This document shows positions 19,863 to 28,072 of a DNA stretch of 64,000 nt, one piece after another. The position numbers were made by a program, and so were the translations under genes. The notes under the pieces were generated by a model, which made no database searches, was not told the origin of the DNA, and was given only the letters and a program-made list of their open reading frames with translations. The DNA lies in assembly GCF_000420165.1 (NCBI RefSeq), contig NZ_ATUK01000014.1, positions 244,787 through 308,786 of the forward strand, in the 5' to 3' direction. How positions within the stretch are numbered: position 1 is the first letter of the stretch; each line of letters starts with the position of its first letter. This DNA is from Thioalkalivibrio sp. AKL19 (GTDB lineage: Bacteria; Pseudomonadota; Gammaproteobacteria; Ectothiorhodospirales; Ectothiorhodospiraceae).

Positions 19863-20717
19863 TCAGGCGGCCGCGCGTACCCAGACGCCCTGCAGGCGTG
19901 CCGCTTCGGCCTGCAAGGCCGCGAGGCGATCCCGCCGCGCGGTCCCGCCGGCGCCCGCTTCCAGTTCCTCGAGCCAGTCGTCCAGCGCGGCCAGGCGGAG
20001 CATCGTGGGCGCCGCACCGCGCTCGATGGCGGCCAGCGGACGACGCCCATTGAAACCGGACAGCAAGGCCCGGTAACGCTCGGCGTCCGGCTGGCCGACC
20101 TCGTCCACGGCCACGGCCAGGGCGATGCGCGCGAGCTGCCAGAAGGCCGGGACGGGTGCGGGCGGGACGACCAGGTCCGCCAGGCCGGGGCCCTCCGGAT
20201 AGACGCGCACGGATTGCCAGTAGCTCCCCGCCAGGGGCAGATCCTCGAAGCGATAAAGCCCCTGGTGGTGCAGTTCGGCATCCAGGATCGCGCGCGACTC
20301 GGCATCCAGCGAAGCCGCGATGGCATCCGCCCGCTCGCGCATCTGTTGCTGCAGCACACCGCGCCGGTAGCCATCGCCGGCCGGCAGGGCGCCGGCCGTG
20401 TGCCGGCCCTGCCAGTCGGCCGCGCGCTCGCCCAGGGCCTCAAGGCTGCCCGGCCCCTCGGCCGCGACCGCGTCCTGCCGGGGCTGGCCGCGCTCCAGCA
20501 CCAGCACCACCTGCCCGGTATCGGCATCCACGCCACGGCCGATCACGCGACCGCAGCCGGCGGGCACTTCGGCGAGCGCGGCTTCCAGGGCCGGGGCGGC
20601 GCCTGGCGCCACGCGCAGACACTGCGCCGGACGGCCTTCGTGTTCCGGGCCGCCGGCACCGGGGTCCAGGGCCAGGCCGGCACACTCGCCACAGGCGCGG
20701 ATCTCGGAATCAGTCAT
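19863..20717 (-). CDS. Hypothetical protein, 284 aa
   Basis: I do not recognise a family. The sequence begins MTDSEIRACGECAGLALDPG with a CxxC pair that could be a single zinc-binding half or a redox motif. The remainder is Ala/Arg/Leu/Gly rich and predicted helical, with ESRAILDAELHHQGLYRFEDL the most structured-looking part. No signal or membrane span is seen. The ATG 20717 overlaps the DUF2782 stop (TAATG), so the two are probably co-transcribed; an ATG two codons upstream is also possible. High composition bias weakens the case, but the coupled start supports a real gene. Confidence 0.65.
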   Translation of the reverse strand: MTDSEIRACGECAGLALDPGAGGPEHEGRPAQCLRVAPGAAPALEAALAEVPAGCGRVIGRGVDADTGQVVLVLERGQPRQDAVAAEGPGSLEALGERAADWQGRHTAGALPAGDGYRRGVLQQQMRERADAIAASLDAESRAILDAELHHQGLYRFEDLPLAGSYWQSVRVYPEGPGLADLVVPPAPVPAFWQLARIALAVAVDEVGQPDAERYRALLSGFNGRRPLAAIERGAAPTMLRLAALDDWLEELEAGAGGTARRDRLAALQAEAARLQGVWVRAAA

Positions 20718-21112
20718 TACCATCGGAAAATCACCCAGGAAGGGGGTACAAAGTCAGGATCCAGCTCGTTGCGACGGCCATCCAGCGTGCCATCGCCGGT
20801 GGTATCGATCAGGTAGTAGGTCGGACCCACCGCGGGTGTAACCTCGATCATCACCAGCTCGCCACCCACACGGTATTCGCGCCGCGTCTCGCCTTCGCGC
20901 TCGATAATGATGATGTCGGCGTCCTCCAGCGAACGCTGCTCGCGGGCGCGCTCGTCGAGCACCGGGGGCGGCGGGTCGTCGCCCTCCTCGAGTTCCGGAG
21001 GAGGCGGGGCATCGCCCCATTCGCGGTCTTCCTGCGCCAGCGCCGTACCGGAGACCAGCAGCAGGGCCGCCAGCAGCGACAGGGGCAGACTCGGGCGGAT
21101 CGGGGTCATCAT
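20717..21112 (-). CDS. DUF2782-domain protein
   Basis: This 131-aa exported protein has a signal peptide ending SGTALAQE, an acidic Pro-rich stretch (DAPPPPELEEGDDPPPPVLDE) and the DUF2782 core (DADIIIIEREGETRREYRVG, VTPAVGPTYYLID, ending PPSWVIFRW). This family is typically found beside polA in gammaproteobacteria, as here with one gene between. The ATG 21112 overlaps the preceding stop (TGATG) with GGAG upstream. Function is unknown. Confidence 0.88.
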   Translation of the reverse strand: MMTPIRPSLPLSLLAALLLVSGTALAQEDREWGDAPPPPELEEGDDPPPPVLDERAREQRSLEDADIIIIEREGETRREYRVGGELVMIEVTPAVGPTYYLIDTTGDGTLDGRRNELDPDFVPPSWVIFRW

Positions 21113-21837
21113 CACAGCTCCATGAGTCGTTTCTTTTCTTCCGCGGACGGTTCGAAGCTGCGCGCCTCGTAGTACTCGAAGATCACGTCCACCACGTCCT
21201 CCGGCGAATCTACCAGCGAGTATAGCTGGAGGTCCTCCTGGTCGATGGTGCCCTGTTCCACGAGCGTGTCCTGGAACCAGTCGAGGAGTCCCTTCCAGAA
21301 CTCGCTGCCCACCAGCACCACGGGAATGCGCCGGGTCTTGCCGGTCTGCACCAGGGTGAGGATCTCCGCCAGCTCGTCCAGCGTCCCGAAGCCCCCGGGC
21401 AGGACCACATAGGCCGAGGCGTACTTCACGAACATCACCTTGCGCGAAAAGAAGTGGCGAAAGCCCAGGCCCACGTCCTGGTAGTCGTTCGCGCTCTGCT
21501 CGTGCGGCAGCTGGATATTGAGCCCGATGCTGGGCGAACGGCCACCGAACGCCCCTTTGTTGGCCGCCTCCATGATGCCCGGCCCGCCTCCACTGACGAC
21601 CGCGAACCCGGCATCCGACAGCTGTCGCGCAGTCGTCTCGCCCAGCTGGTAATAGCGATGCTCCGGGGGAAAACGGGCAGAGCCAAAAATGCTCACCGAG
21701 GGCTTGATGTGCGCCAGGCGCTCGAAGCCCTCCACGAACTCCGCCATGATCTGGAAGATCTTCCAGCTTTCCCGGGTCAGGGCGGAGTCATCGATCGGGC
21801 GCAGGCCCGGGTGTTCGGCACGTTCGCGGTTGTTCAT
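21112..21837 (-). CDS. LOG-family nucleotide phosphoribohydrolase-like protein (TIGR00730)
   Basis: This 241-aa Rossmann-fold protein has the LOG/lysine-decarboxylase-like signatures SGGGPGIMEAANKGA and PGGFGTLDELAEIL. Members hydrolyse nucleoside monophosphates to base and ribose 5-phosphate, including cytokinin precursors. Residues 40-60 (HIKPSVSIFGSARFPPEHRY) lead into the nucleotide fold. ATG 21837 is preferred to an in-frame TTG five codons upstream. It heads a minus-strand unit with the DUF2782 and hypothetical genes, divergent from polA. Confidence 0.9.
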   Translation of the reverse strand: MNNRERAEHPGLRPIDDSALTRESWKIFQIMAEFVEGFERLAHIKPSVSIFGSARFPPEHRYYQLGETTARQLSDAGFAVVSGGGPGIMEAANKGAFGGRSPSIGLNIQLPHEQSANDYQDVGLGFRHFFSRKVMFVKYASAYVVLPGGFGTLDELAEILTLVQTGKTRRIPVVLVGSEFWKGLLDWFQDTLVEQGTIDQEDLQLYSLVDSPEDVVDVIFEYYEARSFEPSAEEKKRLMEL

Positions 21838-21956
21838 GCAGCAGATTCCCAAGGGTCAGGACATCAGCGTACCGGCGGCCCCGGGTGGGCACAAATGGTC
21901 GCGGCACGGGCCGGGCCTGTAGAATGGCGCGCGTTCCCTGTCCGGACTCCGTATCC

Positions 21957-24659
21957 ATGTCGCAAGCGCCCCTCGTCCTGGTCGACGGCTCGTCGTATCT
22001 GTTCCGCGCCTTCCATGCGCTGCCGCCGCTGACGGCCCCGGACGGCGCCCCGACCGGCGCGATGATCGGCGTGGCCAACATGCTGCGCAAGCTGCGCGCG
22101 GACTACGGGCCGAAGCACATGGCGGTGGTGTTCGACGCCAAGGGCAAGACCTTCCGCGACGACATCTACCCCGAATACAAGGCCACCCGCCCACCGATGC
22201 CGGATGAGCTGGCCGCCCAGATCGAGCCGCTGCACGAACTCGTCCGCGCAATGGGCCTGCCGCTGCTGTGCGTCGGGGGCGTCGAGGCCGACGACGTGAT
22301 CGCGACCCTCGCGGACCAGGCCGCGCGCGCCGGGCACGACGTGGTGATCTCCACCGGCGACAAGGATCTCGCCCAGCTGGTGGATGATCGCATCACGCTG
22401 GTGAATACCATGAGCGGCGTCACCCTGGACCCGGACGGGGTGCAGGAGAAGTTCGGTGTGACCCCGGAGCAGATCGTCGACTATCTCGCGCTGATGGGCG
22501 ACAGCGTCGACAACATCCCGGGCGTGGACAAGGTCGGCCCGAAGACCGCGGCCAAGTGGATCGCGAAGTACGGCGACCTCGACACCATCCTCGAGCAGGC
22601 CGACGACATCGGCGGCAAGATCGGCGAGAACCTGCGCGCGGCCGCCGACCGGCTGCCGACCTCGCGCGAGCTGATCACGGTCAAGCGTGATCTCGAGCTG
22701 GACATCGGCCCCGACGACCTCGCCATCCGGGAACCGGACCACGACCGCCTGCTGGAGATGGTTCGCCGCTACGGCTTCACCCGCTGGCGTGCGGAGCTGG
22801 AAGGCGGCAACGGCGATACCGCCGCCGAAAATCCCGGCCCCGCGCAGACGAAGGGCGACTACCAGACCCTTCGCGAGGAGGCCGAGCTGGCCAAGCTGCT
22901 GGAACGCCTGGAGCAGGCCGACCGGGTCGCGTTCGACACCGAGACCACCAGCCTGGACGCGATGCGCGCCGAACTGGTGGGCATGTCCTTTGCGTTCGAG
23001 CCGGGTACCGCGTACTACCTTCCGCTCGCCCATACTGGGCCGGATGCGGACCCACAGTTACCGTTCGACGCGACGCTGGAGCGCCTGAAGCCGTGGCTGG
23101 AATCCACGGACCACGGCAAGCTGGGCCATCACCTGAAGTACGACCGCAACGTGCTCGGCAATCACGGCATCACCCTGCGGGGCATCGTCGATGACACGCT
23201 GCTGGAGTCCTTCTGCCTGGACGCCGGCGCCAACCGCCACGATCTCGACTCGCTGGCCGAGCGTCATCTCGACTACAAGACCACGCACTACGAGGACGTG
23301 GCCGGCAAGGGCGCCAAGCAGATCCCGTTCGCCGAGGTGGATATCGGGATCGCCACCGACTACGCGGGCGAGGACGCCGACATCTGCCTGCAACTGGATG
23401 CCGTATTCCAGCCACGCCTGAACGAGGCCGAGGGCCCGGCCTTCGTCTACCGCGAGATCGAGATGCCACTGGTACCGGTCCTGGCGGACATCGAACGCGC
23501 GGGCGTGAAGGTGGACCCGGACCTGCTGGGCGAGCAGAGCCAGGAACTGCTGAGCGAGATGGAGCGCATCGAACGCGAGGCCTTCGCGGAGGCCGGCGGC
23601 GAGTTCAACCTCGGCTCGCCCAAGCAGATCCAGGAGATCCTGTTCGAGCGCCTGGGGCTTCCGGTGCTGCGGCGCACGCCCAAGGGCCAGCCCTCCACCG
23701 CCGAGGACGTGCTCGAACAGATGGCGGACGACTACGCCCTGCCGCGCCTGATCCTCGAGCACCGCGGCCTGTCCAAGCTGCGCAGCACCTACACCGAGAC
23801 GCTGCCGCGGCGCATCCACCCCGAAACCGGGCGGGTGCATACGTCCTATCACCAGGCTGGCGCCGCCACCGGACGCCTGTCGTCGTCGGAACCCAACCTG
23901 CAGAACATCCCGGTACGCACCGAGGCCGGGCGGCGCATCCGCCAGGCCTTCGTCGCCGAGGCGGGCCACCAGCTGCTGGCGGCCGACTACTCGCAGATCG
24001 AGCTGCGCATCATGGCCCACCTGTCGCAGGACGCGGGCCTGCTCAAGGCCTTTGCCGAGGGCCAGGACATCCACCGCGCGACCGCCGCCGAGGTCTTTGG
24101 CACAGAGCCGGACCAGGTCTCGAGCGACCAGCGCCGGGCCGCCAAGGCGATCAACTTCGGGTTGATCTACGGCATGTCCGCCTGGGGGCTGGCGCGCAAC
24201 CTCGGCATCGAGCAGGGCGAGGCGCGCGAATACATCGACCGCTACTTCAATCGCTATCCCGGCGTGCACGACTATATGGAGAAGGCCCGCGCCAGCGGGC
24301 GCGGGAACGGCTATGTCGAGACCTTGTTTGGTCGTCGCCTGTACCTGCCGGAGATCAACAGCCGCAACGGCGCGCGGCGCCAGCAGTCCGAGCGCGTCGC
24401 GATCAACGCCCCGATGCAGGGCACGGCCGCCGACATCATCAAACGCGCGATGGTGCGGGTCGCGAACGACCTCGCGGAGTCGCAAATCGATGCCCGCATG
24501 ATCATGCAGGTGCACGACGAACTGGTATTCGAGGTGGCCGACGATGCGATCGACTCCCTGACCACGCTCGTGCGCGGGGCCATGAGCGGCGCTGCCGAGC
24601 TCGACGTGGAGTTGGTGGTGGATGTCGGCACCGGCGCCAACTGGGACGACGCGCACTAG
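21957..24659 (+). CDS. polA: DNA polymerase I
   Basis: This 900-aa three-domain enzyme acts in Okazaki-fragment maturation and repair. The N-terminal 5' nuclease domain carries LVLVDGSSYLFRAFHALP, VVISTGDKDLAQLV and GDSVDNIPGV. The 3'-5' exonuclease domain keeps FDTETTSLDAM, so proofreading is likely intact. The polymerase domain shows QNIPVRTEAGRRIRQAF, DYSQIELRIMAHLS, RRAAKAINFGLIYGMS and MQVHDELVFEV. ATG 21957 (MSQAPLVLVDG) gives the canonical N-terminus. The stop is immediately followed by the next start. Confidence 0.98.
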   Translation: MSQAPLVLVDGSSYLFRAFHALPPLTAPDGAPTGAMIGVANMLRKLRADYGPKHMAVVFDAKGKTFRDDIYPEYKATRPPMPDELAAQIEPLHELVRAMGLPLLCVGGVEADDVIATLADQAARAGHDVVISTGDKDLAQLVDDRITLVNTMSGVTLDPDGVQEKFGVTPEQIVDYLALMGDSVDNIPGVDKVGPKTAAKWIAKYGDLDTILEQADDIGGKIGENLRAAADRLPTSRELITVKRDLELDIGPDDLAIREPDHDRLLEMVRRYGFTRWRAELEGGNGDTAAENPGPAQTKGDYQTLREEAELAKLLERLEQADRVAFDTETTSLDAMRAELVGMSFAFEPGTAYYLPLAHTGPDADPQLPFDATLERLKPWLESTDHGKLGHHLKYDRNVLGNHGITLRGIVDDTLLESFCLDAGANRHDLDSLAERHLDYKTTHYEDVAGKGAKQIPFAEVDIGIATDYAGEDADICLQLDAVFQPRLNEAEGPAFVYREIEMPLVPVLADIERAGVKVDPDLLGEQSQELLSEMERIEREAFAEAGGEFNLGSPKQIQEILFERLGLPVLRRTPKGQPSTAEDVLEQMADDYALPRLILEHRGLSKLRSTYTETLPRRIHPETGRVHTSYHQAGAATGRLSSSEPNLQNIPVRTEAGRRIRQAFVAEAGHQLLAADYSQIELRIMAHLSQDAGLLKAFAEGQDIHRATAAEVFGTEPDQVSSDQRRAAKAINFGLIYGMSAWGLARNLGIEQGEAREYIDRYFNRYPGVHDYMEKARASGRGNGYVETLFGRRLYLPEINSRNGARRQQSERVAINAPMQGTAADIIKRAMVRVANDLAESQIDARMIMQVHDELVFEVADDAIDSLTTLVRGAMSGAAELDVELVVDVGTGANWDDAH

Positions 24660-25178
24660 ATGGCCGGCTCGCTTGCGAAGGGGTTCAATCGGGTCGCCCC
24701 CTGGCTGGTCGCGGTCCTGCTGCTGGCGACGGCCTGGGTACTGGCCGATCGCTATCTGGATACCGGTGGTTCCGACGACATCACCATCGTCCAGCCCGGC
24801 GACTGCGACCTGAACACGCGGCCCTGCAGCGCCCCCCATCCGGCCGGCGGCACGCTCACCCTGGCGATCACACCGCGCCCGGTGCCGATGCTGCAACGAC
24901 TGGACCTGACCCTGAAACTGGATGCGGCGGCCCGCGCCAGCCTGGGCGAGCCGGAGGCCCTGGAGCTGGACCTGGCGGGGGTGGAGATGTACATGGGCTT
25001 CCAGCGCCCGCGGCTGGAACACACCGGCAACGGGCGCTACACCGGCGAGACGACGCTGCCCATCTGTACCACCGAGGCCATGACCTGGGCCGCCACCGTA
25101 ATGCCCGCGGGCGACCCGGACGCGGCCCGGGTCCAGTTCCGCTTCATCACCCGCCGCAGCCACGCGGGGACACCCTGA
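24660..25178 (+). CDS. Membrane-anchored periplasmic protein of unknown function, linked to SCO
   Basis: This 172-aa protein has one N-terminal span (about residues 12-30, VAPWLVAVLLLATAWVLAD) and a periplasmic domain that looks all-beta. Cys49 and Cys56 (GDCDLNTRPCSA) plus a later LPICTTE could form a disulfide or metal site. The start codon abuts the polA stop, and the SCO gene follows after 11 nt, so it is probably co-transcribed and may assist copper or cytochrome oxidase assembly. That role is inferred only from its neighbour. Confidence 0.75.
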   Translation: MAGSLAKGFNRVAPWLVAVLLLATAWVLADRYLDTGGSDDITIVQPGDCDLNTRPCSAPHPAGGTLTLAITPRPVPMLQRLDLTLKLDAAARASLGEPEALELDLAGVEMYMGFQRPRLEHTGNGRYTGETTLPICTTEAMTWAATVMPAGDPDAARVQFRFITRRSHAGTP

Positions 25179-25189
25179 GGGAGACCGAC

Positions 25190-25837
25190 ATGCAGCGTAT
25201 TCCGCTGAGCAGCCTGTTATGGGGCCTGGCCGTGCTGGCGGCCGGTGCCCTGCTCGTCTTCGTGATGCTGCGCCCGGCCCCGCCGCCCGTGTCCCAGGGG
25301 GCCGGCCACGAGCGCCTCCCGGTGGCCGATGCGGCATCCGGCGGGCCGATCGAACTGCCGGTCTCCACGGAGGGCGAACGGTTCCGGCTCGCGGACCTGG
25401 AGGGTCAATACGTCTGGGTGTACTTCGGCTATACCGCCTGCCCGGATGCCTGCCCGACCAGCCTCGGCTGGATCAGCGCCGCGCTGGATCGCCTGCCTCC
25501 CGAGCTGGAGGGCGAGGTGGCCGCGGTGCTGGTGAGCGTCGACCCGGAACGCGACGACGCACAGCGCCTGAAAACCTATGTCGGGCACTTTCACCCGGCC
25601 ATCCAGGCCGCCACCGGCAGCCACGAGGAGCTCCAGCCGATCACGGAACGCTACGGGGTGTTCTACGAGCGCACCGAGATCGACTCGGCGATGGGGTATG
25701 TGGTGGACCACAGCTCGTCCACCTACCTGGTGGGACCGGAAGGCGAGCTGCTGGATATCTATCCGCACGGGACGCCCGCCGGCGACCTGTTGCAAGGCCT
25801 CCAGAGGCACATGGAACGGGGCGACGATCGGGAATAG
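25190..25837 (+). CDS. SCO1/SenC-family copper chaperone
   Basis: This 215-aa membrane-anchored thioredoxin-fold protein has one N-terminal span (LLWGLAVLAAGALLVFVML) and the copper site CPDACP (Cys84, Cys88) with His174 in VVDHSSSTYLV. Such proteins deliver Cu to the CuA centre of cytochrome oxidase or act as redox partners. Other family marks are YVWVYFGYTACPDACPTSLG and VLVSVDPERD. GGGAG precedes the ATG. A terminator with a T tract follows at 26025. Confidence 0.93.
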   Translation: MQRIPLSSLLWGLAVLAAGALLVFVMLRPAPPPVSQGAGHERLPVADAASGGPIELPVSTEGERFRLADLEGQYVWVYFGYTACPDACPTSLGWISAALDRLPPELEGEVAAVLVSVDPERDDAQRLKTYVGHFHPAIQAATGSHEELQPITERYGVFYERTEIDSAMGYVVDHSSSTYLVGPEGELLDIYPHGTPAGDLLQGLQRHMERGDDRE

Positions 25838-26024
25838 GCCGCGCCCGCGGTCTCGCGCCGCCCGAAAAGATGGATTCTGTGAAAAATTTCGCAATCCGGA
25901 GGCACTCGACCGGAACTTTGGCCGGGGGCCGCTTTCTCATTCAATGAGCGCTCTAGCCCAGCGCGGCCCGCTTCTCTCCCTGAGCGGGCAATAGGCCTCT
26001 CTCCCCCCTGTAGAGGCCGAAATT

Positions 26025-26060
26025 AGCCCCGGTCCCACCCCAAGGCCGGGGCTTCTTTTT
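26025..26060 (+). terminator. Intrinsic terminator after the SCO gene
   Basis: AGCCCCGG (26025-26032) pairs with CCGGGGCT (26046-26053), followed by TCTTTTT. A weaker hairpin GGCCTCT/AGAGGCC precedes it at about 25994-26018. Confidence 0.85.
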
Positions 26061-26093
26061 GTCTGGGTTTCGCGAGACGCGGGGACGCGGTCC

Positions 26094-26723
26094 TCACTCG
26101 GCCGCAGGGCCACCCGCATCGTGCTCGGCCAGCCAGTCGCCCAGCAGGCCGCGCAGGTCATCGACGCCCTGGTTCTTCAGCGAGGAGAAGGTCTGCAGGG
26201 TTGCTTCCACGCCCATGGCCTCCAGCTCGCCGTGCGCCTTGCGCAACTGGCGATCGGCCTCCTGGCGCGAGAGCTTGTCCGCCTTGGTCAACACACAGTG
26301 CAGGCGGCAGCGCTCCAGCGGGACCCACTCCAGCAGCTGGCGATCCAGGTCCGTCAGCGGGCGGCGGATATCCATGATCAGCACCAGCCCGATCAGGCAC
26401 TGGCGCGTTCGCAGGTAGCCGCCAAGGAGCTGGTCCCATTCGGCGCGCTTGCCGGCCGAGACCTTCGCATAGCCGTACCCCGGCAGGTCCACCAGCCGCC
26501 AGTGCTCCGCCGGTGGCAGGCCGAACAGGTTGATCTCCTGGGTGCGGCCGGGGGTGCGGCCGACCCGCGCCAGCGCCTTGCGCCCACACAGGGCGTTGAG
26601 GGCGCTGGACTTGCCGGCGTTGGAGCGCCCGGCAAAGGCGATCTCGACGCCGGTGTCGGCCGGGAGCTGGGCAATCTGCGCCACGCCACGCAGGAAGTCG
26701 GTTTCGCGAAATCGGGGTTCCAT
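26094..26723 (-). CDS. engB: Ribosome biogenesis GTPase EngB/YihA/YsxC
   Basis: This 209-aa TRAFAC GTPase is needed for 50S assembly. G1 GRSNAGKSS, the G2 region TPGRTQ, G3 DLPGYGYA and G4 TKADK are all present, with the family-typical start RFRETDFLRGVAQIAQLP. The ATG 26723 (MEPRFRETDF) is chosen; another ATG five codons upstream (26738) is possible, and neither has a strong ribosome site. The gene is convergent with the SCO gene. Its upstream region is occupied by a MITE-like repeat beginning 19 bp before the start, which could supply or disturb its promoter. Confidence 0.95.
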   Translation of the reverse strand: MEPRFRETDFLRGVAQIAQLPADTGVEIAFAGRSNAGKSSALNALCGRKALARVGRTPGRTQEINLFGLPPAEHWRLVDLPGYGYAKVSAGKRAEWDQLLGGYLRTRQCLIGLVLIMDIRRPLTDLDRQLLEWVPLERCRLHCVLTKADKLSRQEADRQLRKAHGELEAMGVEATLQTFSSLKNQGVDDLRGLLGDWLAEHDAGGPAAE

Positions 26724-26741
26724 GGGGCGAGAGAGCATCCT

Positions 26742-27040
26742 AGGGAAACACTGATGAATGTACACGCGCGCGCTCGAGTCGCTTTTGCGTGCGAACAAGG
26801 CGCGGCGACCGCCGTGCAGTCATTCTGCACAAGGGAGCCGCAACGCCGTTCCCGCGCCCGTTTTTGATCACAACGGGCGGCCGAGCCCCTGCTTTGAATC
26901 GTTTGTGGGGTTGGCACCCCAGGTTCCCCGATCCGGCGTTGCGCCGCTTGCGGGTAGATCCACTACCCGCTGCGCGACGCGCCTTGCCTCGGAAAACCTG
27001 GGGTCCCAACGCGAGCGTGTACATTGATCAGTGTTTCCCT
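26742..27040. mobile_element. MITE-like element, 299 bp, with terminal inverted repeats
   Basis: Left end AGGGAAACACTGATGAATGT (from 26742) and the right end, read back from 27040, match over about 27 bp with one mismatch. Inside the right half is a further fold-back: GTTGGCACCCCAGGTTCC (26910-26927) against GGAAAACCTGGGGTCCCAAC (26991-27010), with a perfect central hairpin GCGGGTAG/CTACCCGC (26950-26970). Nothing inside looks like a real protein. A related solo end occurs at 34607-34638. It fills nearly all of the engB-cytochrome c4 gap. Confidence 0.7.
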
Positions 27041-27067
27041 TGGCCGAGTGCCGGACTCGGTTTATTT

Positions 27068-27096
27068 TTGAGTACAAATTAGCATTGTGCTATAAA
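27068..27096 (+). promoter_or_regulatory. Sigma-70 promoter of cytochrome c4
   Basis: TTGAGT (27068-27073), a 17-nt spacer and TATAAA (27091-27096) lie in an AT-rich patch 88 bp before the start codon and just outside the MITE-like element. Confidence 0.7.
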
Positions 27097-27184
27097 CTGC
27101 GCCCCTTATGTTGATCGCCCTGCCACGGGGCACAAGGAACGGGTCGAGACCCGGCACGCATTTACAAGCAGGAGATTCTCCATC

Positions 27185-27808
27185 ATGAACCACAAGCTTT
27201 CCGCTCTCTTTGCTGCCCTGTCCGTATCCCTGCTGCTCCCGCTGTCGGCGGCCCAGGCGGGCGATCCTCAGCGCGGCCAGGAACTCTCCCAGTCCTGCGC
27301 GGCTTGCCACCAGGCGGACGGTAACAGCGTCAACCCGGAATGGCCCAAGCTCGCTGGCCAGCATCCGAAGTACACCGTCAAGCAGCTGCAGGACTACAAG
27401 TCCGAGCGCCGCGAGAACAGCCTGATGCTGGGCCAGGTCGCCAACCTGGACGAGCAGGACATGCGTGACCTAGCGGCCTATTACGCCGAGCAGGAGATCA
27501 CCACGGAAACCGCCGACGAAGAAGTCGTCGAGCGTGGCGAGCGGATCTATCGCGGCGGCATCCCGTCGCAGAACGTCGCCGCCTGCATCGCCTGCCACGG
27601 CCCGAACGGCAACGGCAACCCGGAAGCCATGTTCCCGGCGGTCGCGGGTCAGCACGCGCAGTACAGCGCCGATCAGATGCGCTACTTCCGCAGTGGTGAC
27701 CGGGCCAACGACAACGGCCGCATGATGCGCAACATCGCGCGCAACATGTCCGACGCCGACATCGAGGCCGTGTCCCAGTACATGGCCGGCCTGCAGCCGA
27801 ACGACTGA
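27185..27808 (+). CDS. Diheme cytochrome c4
   Basis: This 207-aa periplasmic protein has a cleaved signal (LLLPLSAAQA) and two class I c-type domains with heme motifs CAACH (38-42) and CIACH (134-138). Likely Met ligands are in SLMLGQ and GRMMRN. Cytochrome c4 carries electrons to terminal oxidases. AGGAG precedes the ATG. The linked System II maturation genes downstream would attach its hemes. It appears monocistronic, with its own promoter and terminator. Confidence 0.95.
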   Translation: MNHKLSALFAALSVSLLLPLSAAQAGDPQRGQELSQSCAACHQADGNSVNPEWPKLAGQHPKYTVKQLQDYKSERRENSLMLGQVANLDEQDMRDLAAYYAEQEITTETADEEVVERGERIYRGGIPSQNVAACIACHGPNGNGNPEAMFPAVAGQHAQYSADQMRYFRSGDRANDNGRMMRNIARNMSDADIEAVSQYMAGLQPND

Positions 27809-27855
27809 TTCGGCTTCGAGTCCGCCGCGCAGGATGGCGGCGAAACGACCCAGGG

Positions 27856-27881
27856 AAGGGGCGGCCTCGGCCGCCCCTTTT
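27856..27881 (+). terminator. Intrinsic terminator of cytochrome c4
   Basis: AAGGGGCGGC (27856-27865) pairs with GCCGCCCCTT around a CTCG tetraloop and ends in TTTT. Confidence 0.9.
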
Positions 27882-28072
27882 CATTGGGCAGGAGAAAAGT
27901 GCTTCATACGGGAATGCCGCCGCAGCCGGATGCGTCATGGTGGGGCGCGGCGAACTCCACGGCGCGTGCTCGGTCCACTCAATGCTCGCGGAACGTCCGT
28001 GCAGTTTGTCTTGGAAATTGAATCCCCGTCGGGTTGCTTCGCATAGTCGCCAGGGTTAAAGCAGGTTTCAGA

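Noticed and set aside
23058..25337. Long minus-strand open frame opposite polA and its neighbours
   Set aside because: It is a shadow of polA with low-complexity composition and no start context.
26740..27082. Short open frames on both strands inside the MITE-like repeat
   Set aside because: They arise from the palindromic repeat, start in its terminal repeats and show no protein features.
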